From: Triplophysa rosa | Taxonomy: Eukaryota; Chordata; Actinopteri; Cypriniformes; Nemacheilidae | DNA length: 64,000 nt | Direction of reading: 5' to 3' | Assembly: GCF_024868665.1 (NCBI RefSeq) | Contig: NC_079894.1 | Location: 3,931,426-3,995,425 of the forward strand | Shown: positions 44,601 to 51,199 of the stretch, in pieces | Layout: each line of letters starts with the position of its first letter | Numbering within the stretch: position 1 is the first letter of the stretch | The notes under the pieces: generated by a model | Told to the model about the DNA's origin: nothing | The model's database searches: none | What the model saw: the letters and a program-made list of their open reading frames with translations, nothing else | Program-made: the position numbers and the translations under genes

Positions 44601-47197
44601 GTCAAATGCCTTTATACTGAATGACTGCAATACAACAGCACTTGTAGTCACAATAAAAATGGTTCAAGAATAGAAAAAAGGCCTTACAGTGTAGATATCA
44701 AGTGTAGATACCAAATCAATGTAAATGGGTGTAATATTCATGCAGTGATGGGCAAAAACAGAAGTATTCAGACGGCAATAAGATTATAAACTATAAGCTT
44801 TTGTCTACATAATTTAGATTCATAAAAACATATATTATAGTTTGCTAATAGCAAATGTAAATGTTCGCAACAGAAAGACTGGATTATAAATGACAGGTAA
44901 CACAGTCGCAAAACAACAAAATCAAGTTGTGAAAGATTAAATGTATCGCCCGCCTGTGCTTGTGATTATTGATATAATATATCGATATTTTTCCACATGT
45001 ATTACCTTTGCCTTTGCTAGGAACTAAATTCAAACAGAGTATTACGTATTATGCAATGTTCTTATCTCATTCACCTCACATGGCACAGCTTTTATTTAAA
45101 AAAATTAATCGTTTAAAAATGAGTTTGGTAACACTTAAAGCCTTTATGTATGATGCATTATAAAGGGTTATTACAGGGTACGATGCATTATAATAGTTCA
45201 TAATGTGTGTTATAATGCATTAAATGTTGTTCTTAAAAATGATAACCAAATTAAAAATGCAAAGTGCATCAATGAACTGATACGTGTTATAATGTATTAA
45301 CTGTAGTTACAATGTTTCATGAGACATTACAACGCATTATAATGTGCATTACAATGCATAATTAATACATAAAAACTACTTTTATAATGCATTTTACATA
45401 TATGCTTTGAGTAAAGGGTTGCCAGTAGTTTTCGCTTAATTGTTTATTGTTTAAAAATGAGTTGTGAGGTAAAATGAGTTTTATTACGTCAATGTCACCT
45501 GATGGGTGAGAATCTGTCACTATTTATGAGGCCGAATCTTAGCAGCTCATTGTGTTTTCTGATATGCTTCGTTAAATAAATCTGTTTTTTATCTCATTAT
45601 TATAGTTGGGCTCGTTTACCCGTTCCCCATGGACTGCACTCAGATGATGAGAAATGGCCACTTGGAGAGTGGAGTCTATACGATCTATGTCAATAACAAC
45701 AGTAGTAAAACCATGCAGGTGTACTGTGACATGACCACCGATGGTGGCGGCTGGGTGGTGAGTGTGCCATCATTATTTTCTTATATATGTGACAAGATGA
45801 CTTTGTATAATGGACGTGGTAGTGGCTATAAAGAAAATAATGTCGTTTTTTCTTGTAAAGCTGTTACTGTATCTCTGACATCTTGTTGCTGTTGTGTACC
45901 ACAGGTCTTCCAGAGAAGAAACACAGGCAAACTAGAATTCATGAGGCGATGGAGAGAGTATATGAAAGGCTTCGGAGATCTGACCGAGGAATTCTGGCTT
46001 GGTATTCATAACAAACATGGCTCATACTTCCTGAAACTCATTAATGCATTCAATTGATTTGAGCTGTCTTTCGTTGACCAGGCTTGGAAAAGATTCACGA
46101 TCTGACCAACACGCCTACTCAGTACGAGGTGCGTTTCGACATCGGCTCGGGATCGGATCGGGTCTACGCAGTCTACGATAACTTCAAAATAGCGCCAGCC
46201 AAACAGAAGTTTAAACTCACCATTGGCAACTACAAAGGAAACGCTGGTGGGTGTCAATGTGTTATCGTTTCATTCTTCCTTCGATAACCAGGGTCATGTG
46301 ATGATATTGACACGTTCTATACAGGCGATGCCATGACTTATCATCAGGGGGGATCTTTCTCGACGGTGGACGCAGACAATGACATTGCACTTGGAAACTG
46401 TGCTCTGACTCACCAAGGCGCCTGGTGGTATAAGAACTGCCACCTGGCCAACCTGAACGGCAGATTGGGCGACAACAGGCACAGTATGGTGAGTCATGAT
46501 GATTTTGTTATGGAGCAGACTGTGATGTTTTGAGAGAGAAGCGTTGCTTGTGATGTAATGAGATGGAGTGACCAGCAGAGGGCGCTCTCAAATTGCGACT
46601 TTAAAGAGAGTCGAAGAGGAATAAGCCAATATTTCAAAAGAAAAGCAGTGCCCTCAATCTATCAGATCTCATAAGTCTTCAATTCAGACAGTACTTTCAG
46701 GTTGGTGGGAGGTTTCGGCTCCCATTAGAATCCTGCTTTTTTTGTGAGATTAACAGGTATTTTCCCATGTTTTTTATTGAAGTGTGAAAAATAAACACGT
46801 AACGGACTGAAAATGTGTTTTTCTAAACATCAAATATAGTTAAAGCGTGTGTGTTTTTAAGCAATCTGACTTATTTCAATGTCTCCCTTTTTACATCGTC
46901 ATGGTACGTTCCACTATTCATTTTGAACGAAAAAAGCTATTTCTGAAATCCTGGCATGCATGACCACCCATATCAGATGAAATCCTTTCGGTTAGAAGTG
47001 TCATTTAATTTTGTCATGAACGAGTACCTGACAGCGAGAGGCTTACACACATTCTTACCTTTTTGTTTTAGGGAGTAAACTGGGAGCCATGGAAGGGTCA
47101 CCTGCACTCTCTTGACTTCTCCGAGATTAAGATCCGGCCCGTGGGAGCGGGAAGCAGAAATAAGAGATCTCTGAAGAGGAGGGTTTCCGTGTATTAA
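26222..47197 (+). CDS. tnw: Tenascin-W (tenascin-N), whole gene, 14 coding exons
   Basis: Joining the 14 exons given below yields 930 residues in one frame. Order: signal peptide (1-27), assembly region with clustered cysteines and a short coiled coil (28-128), 3.5 tenascin-type EGF repeats (about 130-253), five fibronectin III domains (254-339, 340-430, 431-518, 519-606, 607-696) and a fibrinogen-like domain (697-930). Tenascins are secreted extracellular-matrix glycoproteins that form trimers and hexamers and modulate cell adhesion. The count of 3.5 EGF and five FNIII repeats is that known for zebrafish tenascin-W, and the neighbours mrps14 and KIAA0040 match the human TNN locus. Domain borders are all phase 1, the classical exon-shuffling phase. 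FNIII-3 and FNIII-4 are about two-thirds identical by hand count, indicating internal duplication. No RGD motif is seen. Tenascin-R and -C are less likely because they have more EGF and/or FNIII repeats. Confidence 0.95.
26666..26855. mobile_element. hAT-type MITE in tnw intron 1
   Basis: Ends CAGTGGTTCTC and GAGGACCCCTG are inverted with two mismatches. Flanks ATCTAGTG (26658-26665) and ATCTAGAG (26856-26863) are 8-bp target duplications with one difference. Internal G-runs and C-runs resemble the other hAT MITE at 37005. It sits only 59 bases past the exon 1 donor. Confidence 0.85.
27116..27490 (+). CDS. tnw: tnw coding exon 2: 3.5 EGF-like repeats
   Basis: One exon encodes a half repeat ([20 protein letters not shown]) and three full EGF units of 31 residues: [40 protein letters not shown] and [20 protein letters not shown], each with six cysteines. 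The acceptor TTGTTCTAG and the donor GTAAGT are both phase 1. Several other frames across this exon are also open because of its GC-rich repeated codons; they are not genes. Confidence 0.95.
27491..28027. other. tnw intron 2, proximal part
   Basis: AT-rich intron sequence. At about 27838 a worn MITE end, ACACTGTAAAAACAACAGAA, is followed by two CTGTAAAATAACA words. No complete element. Confidence 0.4.
28028..28322. mobile_element. AGTTCACCC-family MITE, both ends intact
   Basis: TTAAAGTGATAGTTCACC at the left pairs with GGTGAACTATCACTTTA at the right. Inside are AACACAAAAGAAGATATTTT, a GAAATGGGGGCC centre and TTCTGCTGAAGAAAGTCA. One of the best-preserved copies in the window. Confidence 0.85.
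28390..28422 (-). repeat. Solo transposon end, TTAAAGCTGCAATCCGTAAC
   Basis: On the minus strand the sequence reads TTAAAGCTGCAATCCGTAAC followed by TTTTGCC. The same end occurs in plus orientation near 33188, starting TTTAAAGCTGCAATGCGTAA. No partner end is found here. Confidence 0.5.
28423..29850. other. tnw intron 2, middle, nothing recognised
   Basis: AT-rich unique-looking sequence; no exon-like frame with fibronectin or EGF residues. Confidence 0.4.
29851..30580. mobile_element. DNA transposon remnant with CAGAGATGAC inverted ends
   Basis: The left end GAGTACCGCAGAGATGACTT continues ATTTTTGTA. The reverse complement of the right end reads GAGTGGCTCAGAGATGACGT and also continues ATTTTTGTA. 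Length 730 bp; the interior is moderately CpG-rich with no transposase frame. Confidence 0.7.
30581..31689. other. tnw intron 2, distal part
   Basis: Mostly unique-looking. At about 31420 a lone AAAGGAACAGTTCACCC end of the common MITE family is attached to unrelated sequence. Otherwise nothing recognised up to the acceptor. Confidence 0.4.
31690..31947 (+). CDS. tnw: tnw coding exon 3: fibronectin III domain 1
   Basis: An 86-codon single-exon [25 protein letters not shown] with the core Trp, [18 protein letters not shown], and [14 protein letters not shown], the L-x-PG-x-x-Y signature. Acceptor CTTTAGTTTTAG, donor GTAAGA; phase 1 at both ends. The frame upstream of the acceptor is intronic. 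Confidence 0.93.
31948..32754. other. tnw intron 3 with a tRNA-like segment
   Basis: Contains the tRNA-like SINE head described separately. Near 32605 it holds ACCGCTAGATGCCGCTAAAT, a word common at fish transposon ends. No exon. Confidence 0.4.
32419..32475 (+). mobile_element. tRNA-like SINE head, decayed
   Basis: CCGTAGCTCAATTGGCAGAG matches the A-box half of a tRNA. An anticodon-arm-like TTGCATTAGCAAAGCAA and a B-box-like GTGGTTCGAAAAT follow. The acceptor stem does not pair and the B box is mutated, so this is a SINE or tRNA fossil rather than a working tRNA gene. Confidence 0.6.
32755..32937 (+). CDS. tnw: tnw coding exon 4: fibronectin III domain 2, first half
   Basis: Encodes [20 protein letters not shown], the core DW Trp and [20 protein letters not shown]. 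Acceptor CTTTCTTCAG, donor GTCAGT at 32938; phase 1. FNIII-2 is the first of two domains split by an intron. Confidence 0.92.
33028..33117 (+). CDS. tnw: tnw coding exon 5: fibronectin III domain 2, second half
   Basis: Thirty codons: [20 protein letters not shown] and then [10 protein letters not shown]. It carries the L-x-PG-T-x-Y motif that closes an FNIII fold. Acceptor TTTTTTAG, donor GTCAGT at 33118. The separating intron is only 90 bp. Confidence 0.92.
33265..33575. mobile_element. Fish repeat with GTGGGGAC words and CA-rich ends
   Basis: Flanked by CACACGCACACACACA and CACACACACACACA. It contains ATCTCCGTGGGGACAGTCCA, CCTAACCCAACCCCTACACC, GCCCGTGGGGACC and GGTCCCCACA, so the GGGGAC words are arranged as inverted copies. 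Widespread in fish genomes; no coding content. Confidence 0.6.
33576..35830. other. tnw intron 5, proximal half, no exon found
   Basis: AT-rich. I looked for fibronectin-type frames (core Trp and L-x-PG-x-x-Y) and saw none. The region 34830-34930 is TATATTTATG-like low complexity. Confidence 0.4.
35832..36280. mobile_element. DNA transposon remnant with GGGATGTAAC ends
   Basis: The left end TTAGGGATGTAACAGTATTA and the reverse complement of the right end, TTGGGGATGTAATGGTATCA, match. Words like ATCGCAATA and TATTATCGT occur near both ends. Length about 450 bp; no transposase. Confidence 0.65.
36281..36996. other. tnw intron 5, nothing recognised
   Basis: Unique-looking intron sequence between two transposons. 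Confidence 0.4.
37005..37296. mobile_element. hAT-type MITE with perfect target duplication
   Basis: Ends CAATGGTTCTCAAAC and GTTTGAGAACCACTG are inverted with one mismatch. CTTTAAAG flanks both sides (36997-37004 and 37297-37304), an exact 8-bp duplication. G/C-run subterminal blocks (GGGGCCCCTT and AAGGGGCC) are typical of this family. Length 292 bp; a recent insertion by its intact duplication. Confidence 0.92.
37305..38048. other. tnw intron 5, distal part with an unusually long open frame
   Basis: A 143-codon plus-strand frame (37428-37859) overlaps a 104-codon minus-strand frame. Neither shows a family I recognise, and splice sites in keeping with tenascin are absent. GC content is higher than the rest of the intron. 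Confidence 0.35.
38049..38312 (+). CDS. tnw: tnw coding exon 6: fibronectin III domain 3
   Basis: 88 codons: [20 protein letters not shown], the core [42 protein letters not shown]. Acceptor TTCTTCAACAG, donor GTAAGC; phase 1. About 66% identical to FNIII-4 (58 of 88 by hand). The B-C loop region carries IEG where domains 4 and 5 have IDG. Confidence 0.94.
38313..39460. other. tnw intron 6, proximal part, nothing recognised
   Basis: AT-rich intron without exon-like frames or bounded repeats. Confidence 0.4.
39465..39560. repeat. (ATTCAATTCG)n run followed by a dispersed-repeat tail
   Basis: Repeated TTCAATTCGATTCAATTCAA words lead into TACTTTTTACAATGTTGCAT and TTGTTTCAAAGCAGCTTTAC, a sequence seen widely in fish genomes at the ends of SINE-like repeats. 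Confidence 0.55.
39600..40340. mobile_element. Possible transposon with GGGGCCCTAYGCAA words at both ends
   Basis: GGGGGCCCTATGCAAACCTT near 39615 and CAGGGGCCCTACGCAACTTG near 40287 are direct, not inverted, copies. The 3' side ends TTGCGTATAGGAAGGATCGA. Class unknown. Confidence 0.35.
40594..41586. mobile_element. TTAA-type DNA transposon remnant, perfect 19-bp inverted ends
   Basis: TTAAAGCCACAATATGGAA at 40594 is exactly complemented by TTCCATATTGTGGCTTTAA ending at 41586. The TTAA at each outer edge fits a TTAA target duplication as in piggyBac or Kolobok elements. At 993 bp it has no transposase frame and is non-autonomous. A CpG-rich patch lies near 41090-41130. Confidence 0.8.
41587..42520. 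other. tnw intron 6, nothing recognised
   Basis: AT-rich intron sequence without repeat boundaries or exon-like frames. Confidence 0.4.
42525..42775. mobile_element. AGTTCACCC-family MITE with altered ends
   Basis: The core is well kept: CTGTCATCATTTATTCACCC, AACACAAAAGAAGATATTTT, GAATGTTGGTAACCAAACAG and CATGAGGGTGAATAAATGAT. The outer ends read AAGGGACAGCGCACACAAAA and GGAACTGTTCCTGTCCCTTA, so the left AGTTCACCC is mutated. Confidence 0.75.
42776..43237. other. tnw intron 6, distal part
   Basis: Includes CAGCACCCCCTACAGG near 42975, a word common in fish transposons and weakly CTCF-like on the minus strand. No exon. Confidence 0.4.
43238..43501 (+). CDS. tnw: tnw coding exon 7: fibronectin III domain 4
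   Basis: 88 codons: [20 protein letters not shown], the core [42 protein letters not shown]. Acceptor CCTTTCTTTTAG, donor GTTATC, a weaker donor than the others; phase 1. ADIDGYML lies where tenascin-C FNIII-3 carries its AEIDGIEL integrin site. Confidence 0.94.
43665..43795 (+). CDS. tnw: tnw coding exon 8: fibronectin III domain 5, first half
   Basis: Encodes [20 protein letters not shown], the core TW, and [18 protein letters not shown]. Acceptor GATCCTCAG, donor GTTTGC; starts in phase 1 and ends in phase 0. Confidence 0.92.
43903..44041 (+). CDS. tnw: tnw coding exon 9: fibronectin III domain 5, second half
   Basis: Encodes [40 protein letters not shown] and ETVFST. The usual L-x-PG turn is replaced by LAMGKKY. 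Acceptor TATGTTTTAG, donor GTAATG; starts phase 0, ends phase 1. Confidence 0.92.
44042..45120. other. tnw intron 9 with a GAGCTGGGTAGATTACTT repeat piece
   Basis: From about 44337 to 44480 there is a repeat of AGTAATC and GATTACA-type words (GTAGTCAGTAAAGTAATCCC). It is related to the block at 50030-50490 in the other orientation. The rest is AT-rich. Confidence 0.45.
45125..45430. mobile_element. MITE built of GCATTATAATGCATTA words
   Basis: The left end TTTGGTAACACTTAAAGCC and the reverse complement of the right end, CTGGCAACCCTTTACTCAAA, are roughly inverted. The inside is many near-palindromic TTATAATGCATTA words. A typical fish fold-back repeat, placed 180 bp upstream of exon 10. Confidence 0.6.
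45606..45757 (+). CDS. tnw: tnw coding exon 10: fibrinogen-like domain, start
   Basis: Encodes [28 protein letters not shown], and [15 protein letters not shown], the classic fibrinogen-domain opening with its first two cysteines. Acceptor CATTATTATAG, donor GTGAGT; phase 1 to 0. Confidence 0.95.
45905..46001 (+). CDS. tnw: tnw coding exon 11: fibrinogen-like domain
   Basis: Encodes [20 protein letters not shown] then [12 protein letters not shown], matching the family's F-Q-R-R and GFG-x-x-xxEFWLG motifs. Acceptor GTGTACCACAG, donor GTATTC; phase 0 to 1. Confidence 0.95.
46082..46246 (+). CDS. tnw: tnw coding exon 12: fibrinogen-like domain
   Basis: Encodes [20 protein letters not shown], then [20 protein letters not shown] and IGNYKGNA. 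Acceptor TTTCGTTGACCAG, donor GTGGGT; phase 1 at both ends. Confidence 0.95.
46325..46488 (+). CDS. tnw: tnw coding exon 13: fibrinogen-like domain, calcium-site region
   Basis: Encodes [20 protein letters not shown], then [20 protein letters not shown] and [10 protein letters not shown]. The D-A-D-N-D loop and the paired cysteines are those of fibrinogen-domain calcium and ligand sites. Donor GTGAGT; phase 1 to 0. Confidence 0.95.
46572..46586 (+). promoter_or_regulatory. CTCF-like motif in tnw intron 13
   Basis: CCAGCAGAGGGCGCT is a strong match to the CTCF core on the plus strand, 84 bp after exon 13. Binding is unproven. Confidence 0.4.
47072..47197 (+). CDS. tnw: tnw coding exon 14: end of fibrinogen-like domain and basic tail
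   Basis: Encodes [20 protein letters not shown], then [20 protein letters not shown] and a final Tyr; TAA at 47195-47197. The tail after IRP holds seven basic residues. Acceptor CTTTTTGTTTTAG, phase 0. Confidence 0.95.
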   Translation, partial: GVNWEPWKGHLHSLDFSEIKIRPVGAGSRNKRSLKRRVSVY

Positions 47198-47752
47198 CAT
47201 TCACTCCACATTACAGAGTAAATCATGTTATAATAAGAAGAAGAAGAAACATTATGACCTAAGTCAACAAACCAGCTAACAAAGTAGTTTGGAATTAGTC
47301 TTCAAATCAGGGAAGCCACTATGTAGATGCTATGCTGTGGGAATGTTTCTCTTTCATGTTGTGTAATTTTGTTTTAAGTTGTAGTTTATATATATATATA
47401 AGAAACACGGTGGCATTCTGAATCCAGTCATTTTTTGCTTACATTTACGTGAAGGTGAGTTGTATAATGGTCTTCACAGAGCTTATTTTTGTATTGTATT
47501 TTACAGTGTTGTGCACCAGTGGACTTTGTACTGTATTATACATTTCTGAAGTCTCAAATGTTCAATATTTTTGCATTTTACAGATTTGAATCCATCATAA
47601 CACCTGACCATTTATAATAGATTGAAATGTCATGCATATGACGTTTTATAATACTGTATGTTTAGCCATAATGTCTTCCATCTGGATATGTACTGTAGTA
47701 CTATAATTCCCGACACAGGCACAATCGTGTCACATATTTTCACAGAAATAAA
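47198..47752 (+). promoter_or_regulatory. tnw: tnw 3' UTR and poly(A) signal
   Basis: AT-rich sequence after the stop codon, with a TATATATATATA run near 47390. A canonical AATAAA lies at 47747-47752, 550 bases past the stop. It includes several ATTT-type words; miRNA sites were not assessed. Confidence 0.6.
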
Positions 47753-50020
47753 AAGTTTCTTGAATTGAAAAAGGTTTTGAAAGCTTCAGATGATATTGCA
47801 TTGAAATTGATTGGTTCTACAGCTGACGTGTCTCTCAGTGGAACAATATGAAAAATTACACCATCTTTGTATTGCATTATTTTTAGCGGTGTTTGTCTCC
47901 GCAGTGAGCGGGTTGTAGGCCCAAAAAATGTCTCTTTTCTCAGCAGGTTTTGGATGTAGGGGAACTGAAGGCTCATTTTACTTTCTCACAAAACGGCAAC
48001 AAAAACAAGACTACTTTTCAAAACACCTGTTTGAAGAAATCCATGGCAAACTTTTTCTTGTCTTTGACTCTGTGGGATAAAAACATAATGGAATTAAGGG
48101 CTATCATTTAATCTCACATCTAGTCATGTGGAAATGTGTGTATCTTATAGCTGAATCCATGAGACTATACTAAACACATTTTAAGACCTAAAAGTTTTGT
48201 TGAAGCAGACGCTGTACAATTACTGCGGATTGCGTAACTGTAGTCCAAAACAAAAATATATCGAAATAAGTGGCAACTCCTTATATTATTAGATATATTT
48301 ATGTTTTGCAATAATGAAATATATTAATAATGTTATTATATACATAAAGAGATATATTAAGAGACCATTTCAAAGACAATTTTCAGTTTTTTTTATTTAC
48401 TATTATTATTAATATTTTTGTTTCATTCTGTGAACAATATTTGTAGCATTTTTTTTTATCAAAATATGTCAAAATGGCAGAAAAGAAAAATTAAAAGCCC
48501 CTTTATTGTTGGTTTCTACGCTACAAAAAATACAGAATTTGACAGTTTTATTCTACGGAATGTTTGCATATTTTTAAAATGCAGTAAAAAAATGTTCTGT
48601 TACAGAAATAAATGCAAATTCACAAGTTTGGTGTAAAATAACATGGAAAACGTGTAATTTGTTACAGCATATTTTTGAAAATATTATATATTAATTAATC
48701 TATTTAAGATCAACCAAAAGAGAAAAATCCATACACTCTTTTTTTCAGTAATATAATAATAAAACACTTTCTTGGAGACATTTTGGAAAGGGTTTAGCCT
48801 GCTCTTATAGCTTGAACAGTCATGGGCTGAATCATTATTTTGAATAAGGTTTGTTGCATATCCTCTCTCCTCCCTCTTTCATTGCATTACTGTGAGTTGG
48901 AGCATGAGACAAAACAAGATCTGTCTGGGTGGAGGGAGTAGGCCTGTGGGTGTGCTCTCAACCATCAGCCGGGGGAGATTTTCCGTTACAGCCCTCCGCT
49001 CTGCCTCCTAACGCCCGGGGCTGTTATGCGATGGAAAACTGCAAGAGGGTGTGTGTCTGACCATGGCAGAAAAATCTTCACAAACTCACACCCATTTGTC
49101 AATAGAGAGATACAAAAGACCAGTCACACCTTAAACCGTATAACAGTTCTGTAGATCCCTGCTTTTTGATTCATTTGAGAAACATCCTTTAAAGATAATA
49201 GATAAGTCAATGATCTGAGCTCCAACACAAGAATATAAATATAAAAAATATATTTTATTTAATTTTGCATGTTTAAAAAAGAGACAAAACTGAAATATCA
49301 GCATGCATCAGTCATCAGAGAAAAAAATAAATGGTTCTTCATGCAAACTGTCATTCAAACCATTCGCATGCAGAAGTGGACCGGTCAAAGCTTTGCCATC
49401 ACACGTGCTGGACATTCACACAGCAAACACAACCCGTTGTCCAAACAAAGAGACTTTTCTCCTTTATCCAACCGTACCAGAAATCATGTATACAATGAAT
49501 TATTCAATTGCGGTTTAACTATGAAAACTATGAAAAAACGCGACAGTTAAAAAAGTAAAAATGGTTGAAATGATGAATCTTATGCATGACTTCATGACAC
49601 CCATAATCACAATGTGTTGAAATCCCACATAAACATCTAATTATGAAGCTGGAAAACAACCAAACGTGTGCAAGGTGCGAGGAGATCAAGGTTTGTTTAT
49701 CAGCAGCTTCAATTACACACAACTGTGATCATGGAGTTTCTGTAAATGTCTGAAAGTTCATCCGTTTTGAGCTGGGTGTAATTGTCTTCGCGGTGTTTCG
49801 AATGAAAGCGTTTGGGAGAAGGTGATGAGATAAGTGATATGGAGGTGTTGATCTACTGTCTAATGATAAACTCATTCTGATGTGTCAGGTCAGCTGCTGC
49901 AGTTATTTTCGTGACTGTACACGAGGGCGTCAATCTAGTCTTCACGTTGAAGTTAAAATGTCTCATGAAGATTAAATGTGGGTGAAAATATTCTGTGGGG
50001 ATGTTGGTTGTTGCCCGTGT
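47753..50020. other. Intergenic DNA between tnw and KIAA0040
   Basis: Mostly AT-rich. Around 48900-49060 a more GC-rich patch holds CAGCCGGGGGAGA and ACGCCCGGGGCTG. No protein frame recognised. Part may be the 3' UTR of KIAA0040, which runs toward it. Confidence 0.4.
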
Positions 50021-50029
50021 TATTATTAG

Positions 50030-50490
50030 TTGTTGTTAAGTAATTAGTTACTGTAATTGAATTACTTTTCCCTTGGAAAAGTAAAGTAAGGGATCGCTCT
50101 TATTTTTTCTGTACAGTTTCTTCTGATGTAATTGAACGAAATACTGTGTTATATATTCAATAGTGGAAATGACAGCAAAATTATGAGTCTAACTTTAAAA
50201 CGTACGCTTTAATGTATCCGTCTCACTTTTGTATACTTTGGTCAGTTAATAAGAATCATTTATGTAGTTTTTATTATTTGAGTATTTATTTGAATGAATG
50301 TTTCATGTCTATCCTTGAATCAATTCTAATCAAGGCTGATAGAGGATATAGAAAGTAATTAGTAATTAGTAATTAAATACTTTTTGGAGAGAGTAATTTG
50401 TACAGTAATCTAATTACACCATTGAATATGTAATTAGTAACTAGTAATTCATTACTTTTTCAGAGTAACTTACCCAACACTGGTTGTTGC
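50030..50490. repeat. Dispersed fish repeat of TAATTAGTAATTAG words
   Basis: Runs from GTTACTGTAATTGAATTACT through AGTAATTAGTAATTAGTAAT to TTCAGAGTAACTTACCCAAC and ACTGG. The AGAGTAACTTACCCAACACT end is a common terminus in fish repeats. A related inverted piece lies at 44337-44480. Confidence 0.6.
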
Positions 50491-50857
50491 TAGGCGATAC
50501 CTTTGGGAATGCTCATATTTAAGATTTGCCAACTCATAAAGGTGATGTAGAAATCGCTGAAATACCTCCTGATGCTAATGTTAATAATATTTCAAGTTAA
50601 AGCATTTCTAAGCAAAAAAGTCATCTTCATAACCACATACAGAACATATCACACGTTCATTGACTTTTACCGTAACTCGTAACGCAGATAGCAAAAATAA
50701 CGTGGAATTAACGTTGTGTCAACGTTAAATGAATCATCTTTTCTATCTGTCATTTCTCCTTTGTACATTCAGGCACGTTTTTTGTCAACACGGCTGTAAC
50801 GCAACACCTCTGTACCTTTGCTGTACACAGATCAATAAATACAAAACGGTTCATGTT

Positions 50858-51196
50858 TCACACCGTAGTCAGTGCTAATCTTTCATTAGTCAAAGGATCA
50901 GTTTTAACCGATATCCACAAGTCTTCGTCGTTTTGGTCGCCATTTTTCTTTCTCTTCTTCTTTTCGGGTTTCGGCTCCGTGACTGTGGCCTCACCTTTAC
51001 AACAGCAACAACACAGACATCCGTCGCCCCGACGACAGCAACAATAATGACAACACACCAGCAGCGACGTCAAGATGACAACCAGAGGCAGAGTCAGAAG
51101 AACGGCCAGGCACACTGTGTTATAGACGCTTTGGTTGTGCTTGACTAAAGCGAGGTTCCATACATCATTGAAAAACTGCAGAATCGCCTCCTTCAT
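50858..51196 (-). CDS. KIAA0040: KIAA0040 orthologue, small cysteine-rich single-pass membrane protein
   Basis: A single-exon frame of 112 residues on the minus strand. The N-terminus MKEAILQFFNDVWNLALVKH and YNTVCLAVLLTLP, and the C-terminal DEDLWISVK motif, are the parts I know from human KIAA0040 (about 99 residues). Residues 29-48 form one hydrophobic segment. It is followed by a dense cysteine cluster (11 of residues 48-66), then a lysine-rich stretch (EKKKRKK, 78-84). Cysteines next to a membrane segment are often palmitoylated; this is inference. Molecular function is unknown. The position just after tnw on the opposite strand equals the human order. The insert GDGCLCCCCCKGE after the membrane segment appears longer than in human. 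The initiator context is GAACCATGA. A possible acceptor, TCTTCGCAG, lies upstream, ending at 51268. Confidence 0.85.
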   Translation of the reverse strand: MKEAILQFFNDVWNLALVKHNQSVYNTVCLAVLLTLPLVVILTSLLVCCHYCCCRRGDGCLCCCCCKGEATVTEPKPEKKKRKKNGDQNDEDLWISVKTDPLTNERLALTTV

Positions 51197-51199
51197 GGT

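Noticed and set aside
50858..51196. Plus-strand overlapping frames at the KIAA0040 locus
   Set aside because: They are threonine- and glutamine-rich mirror frames of the cysteine and lysine codons of the minus-strand gene, which has the recognisable motifs.
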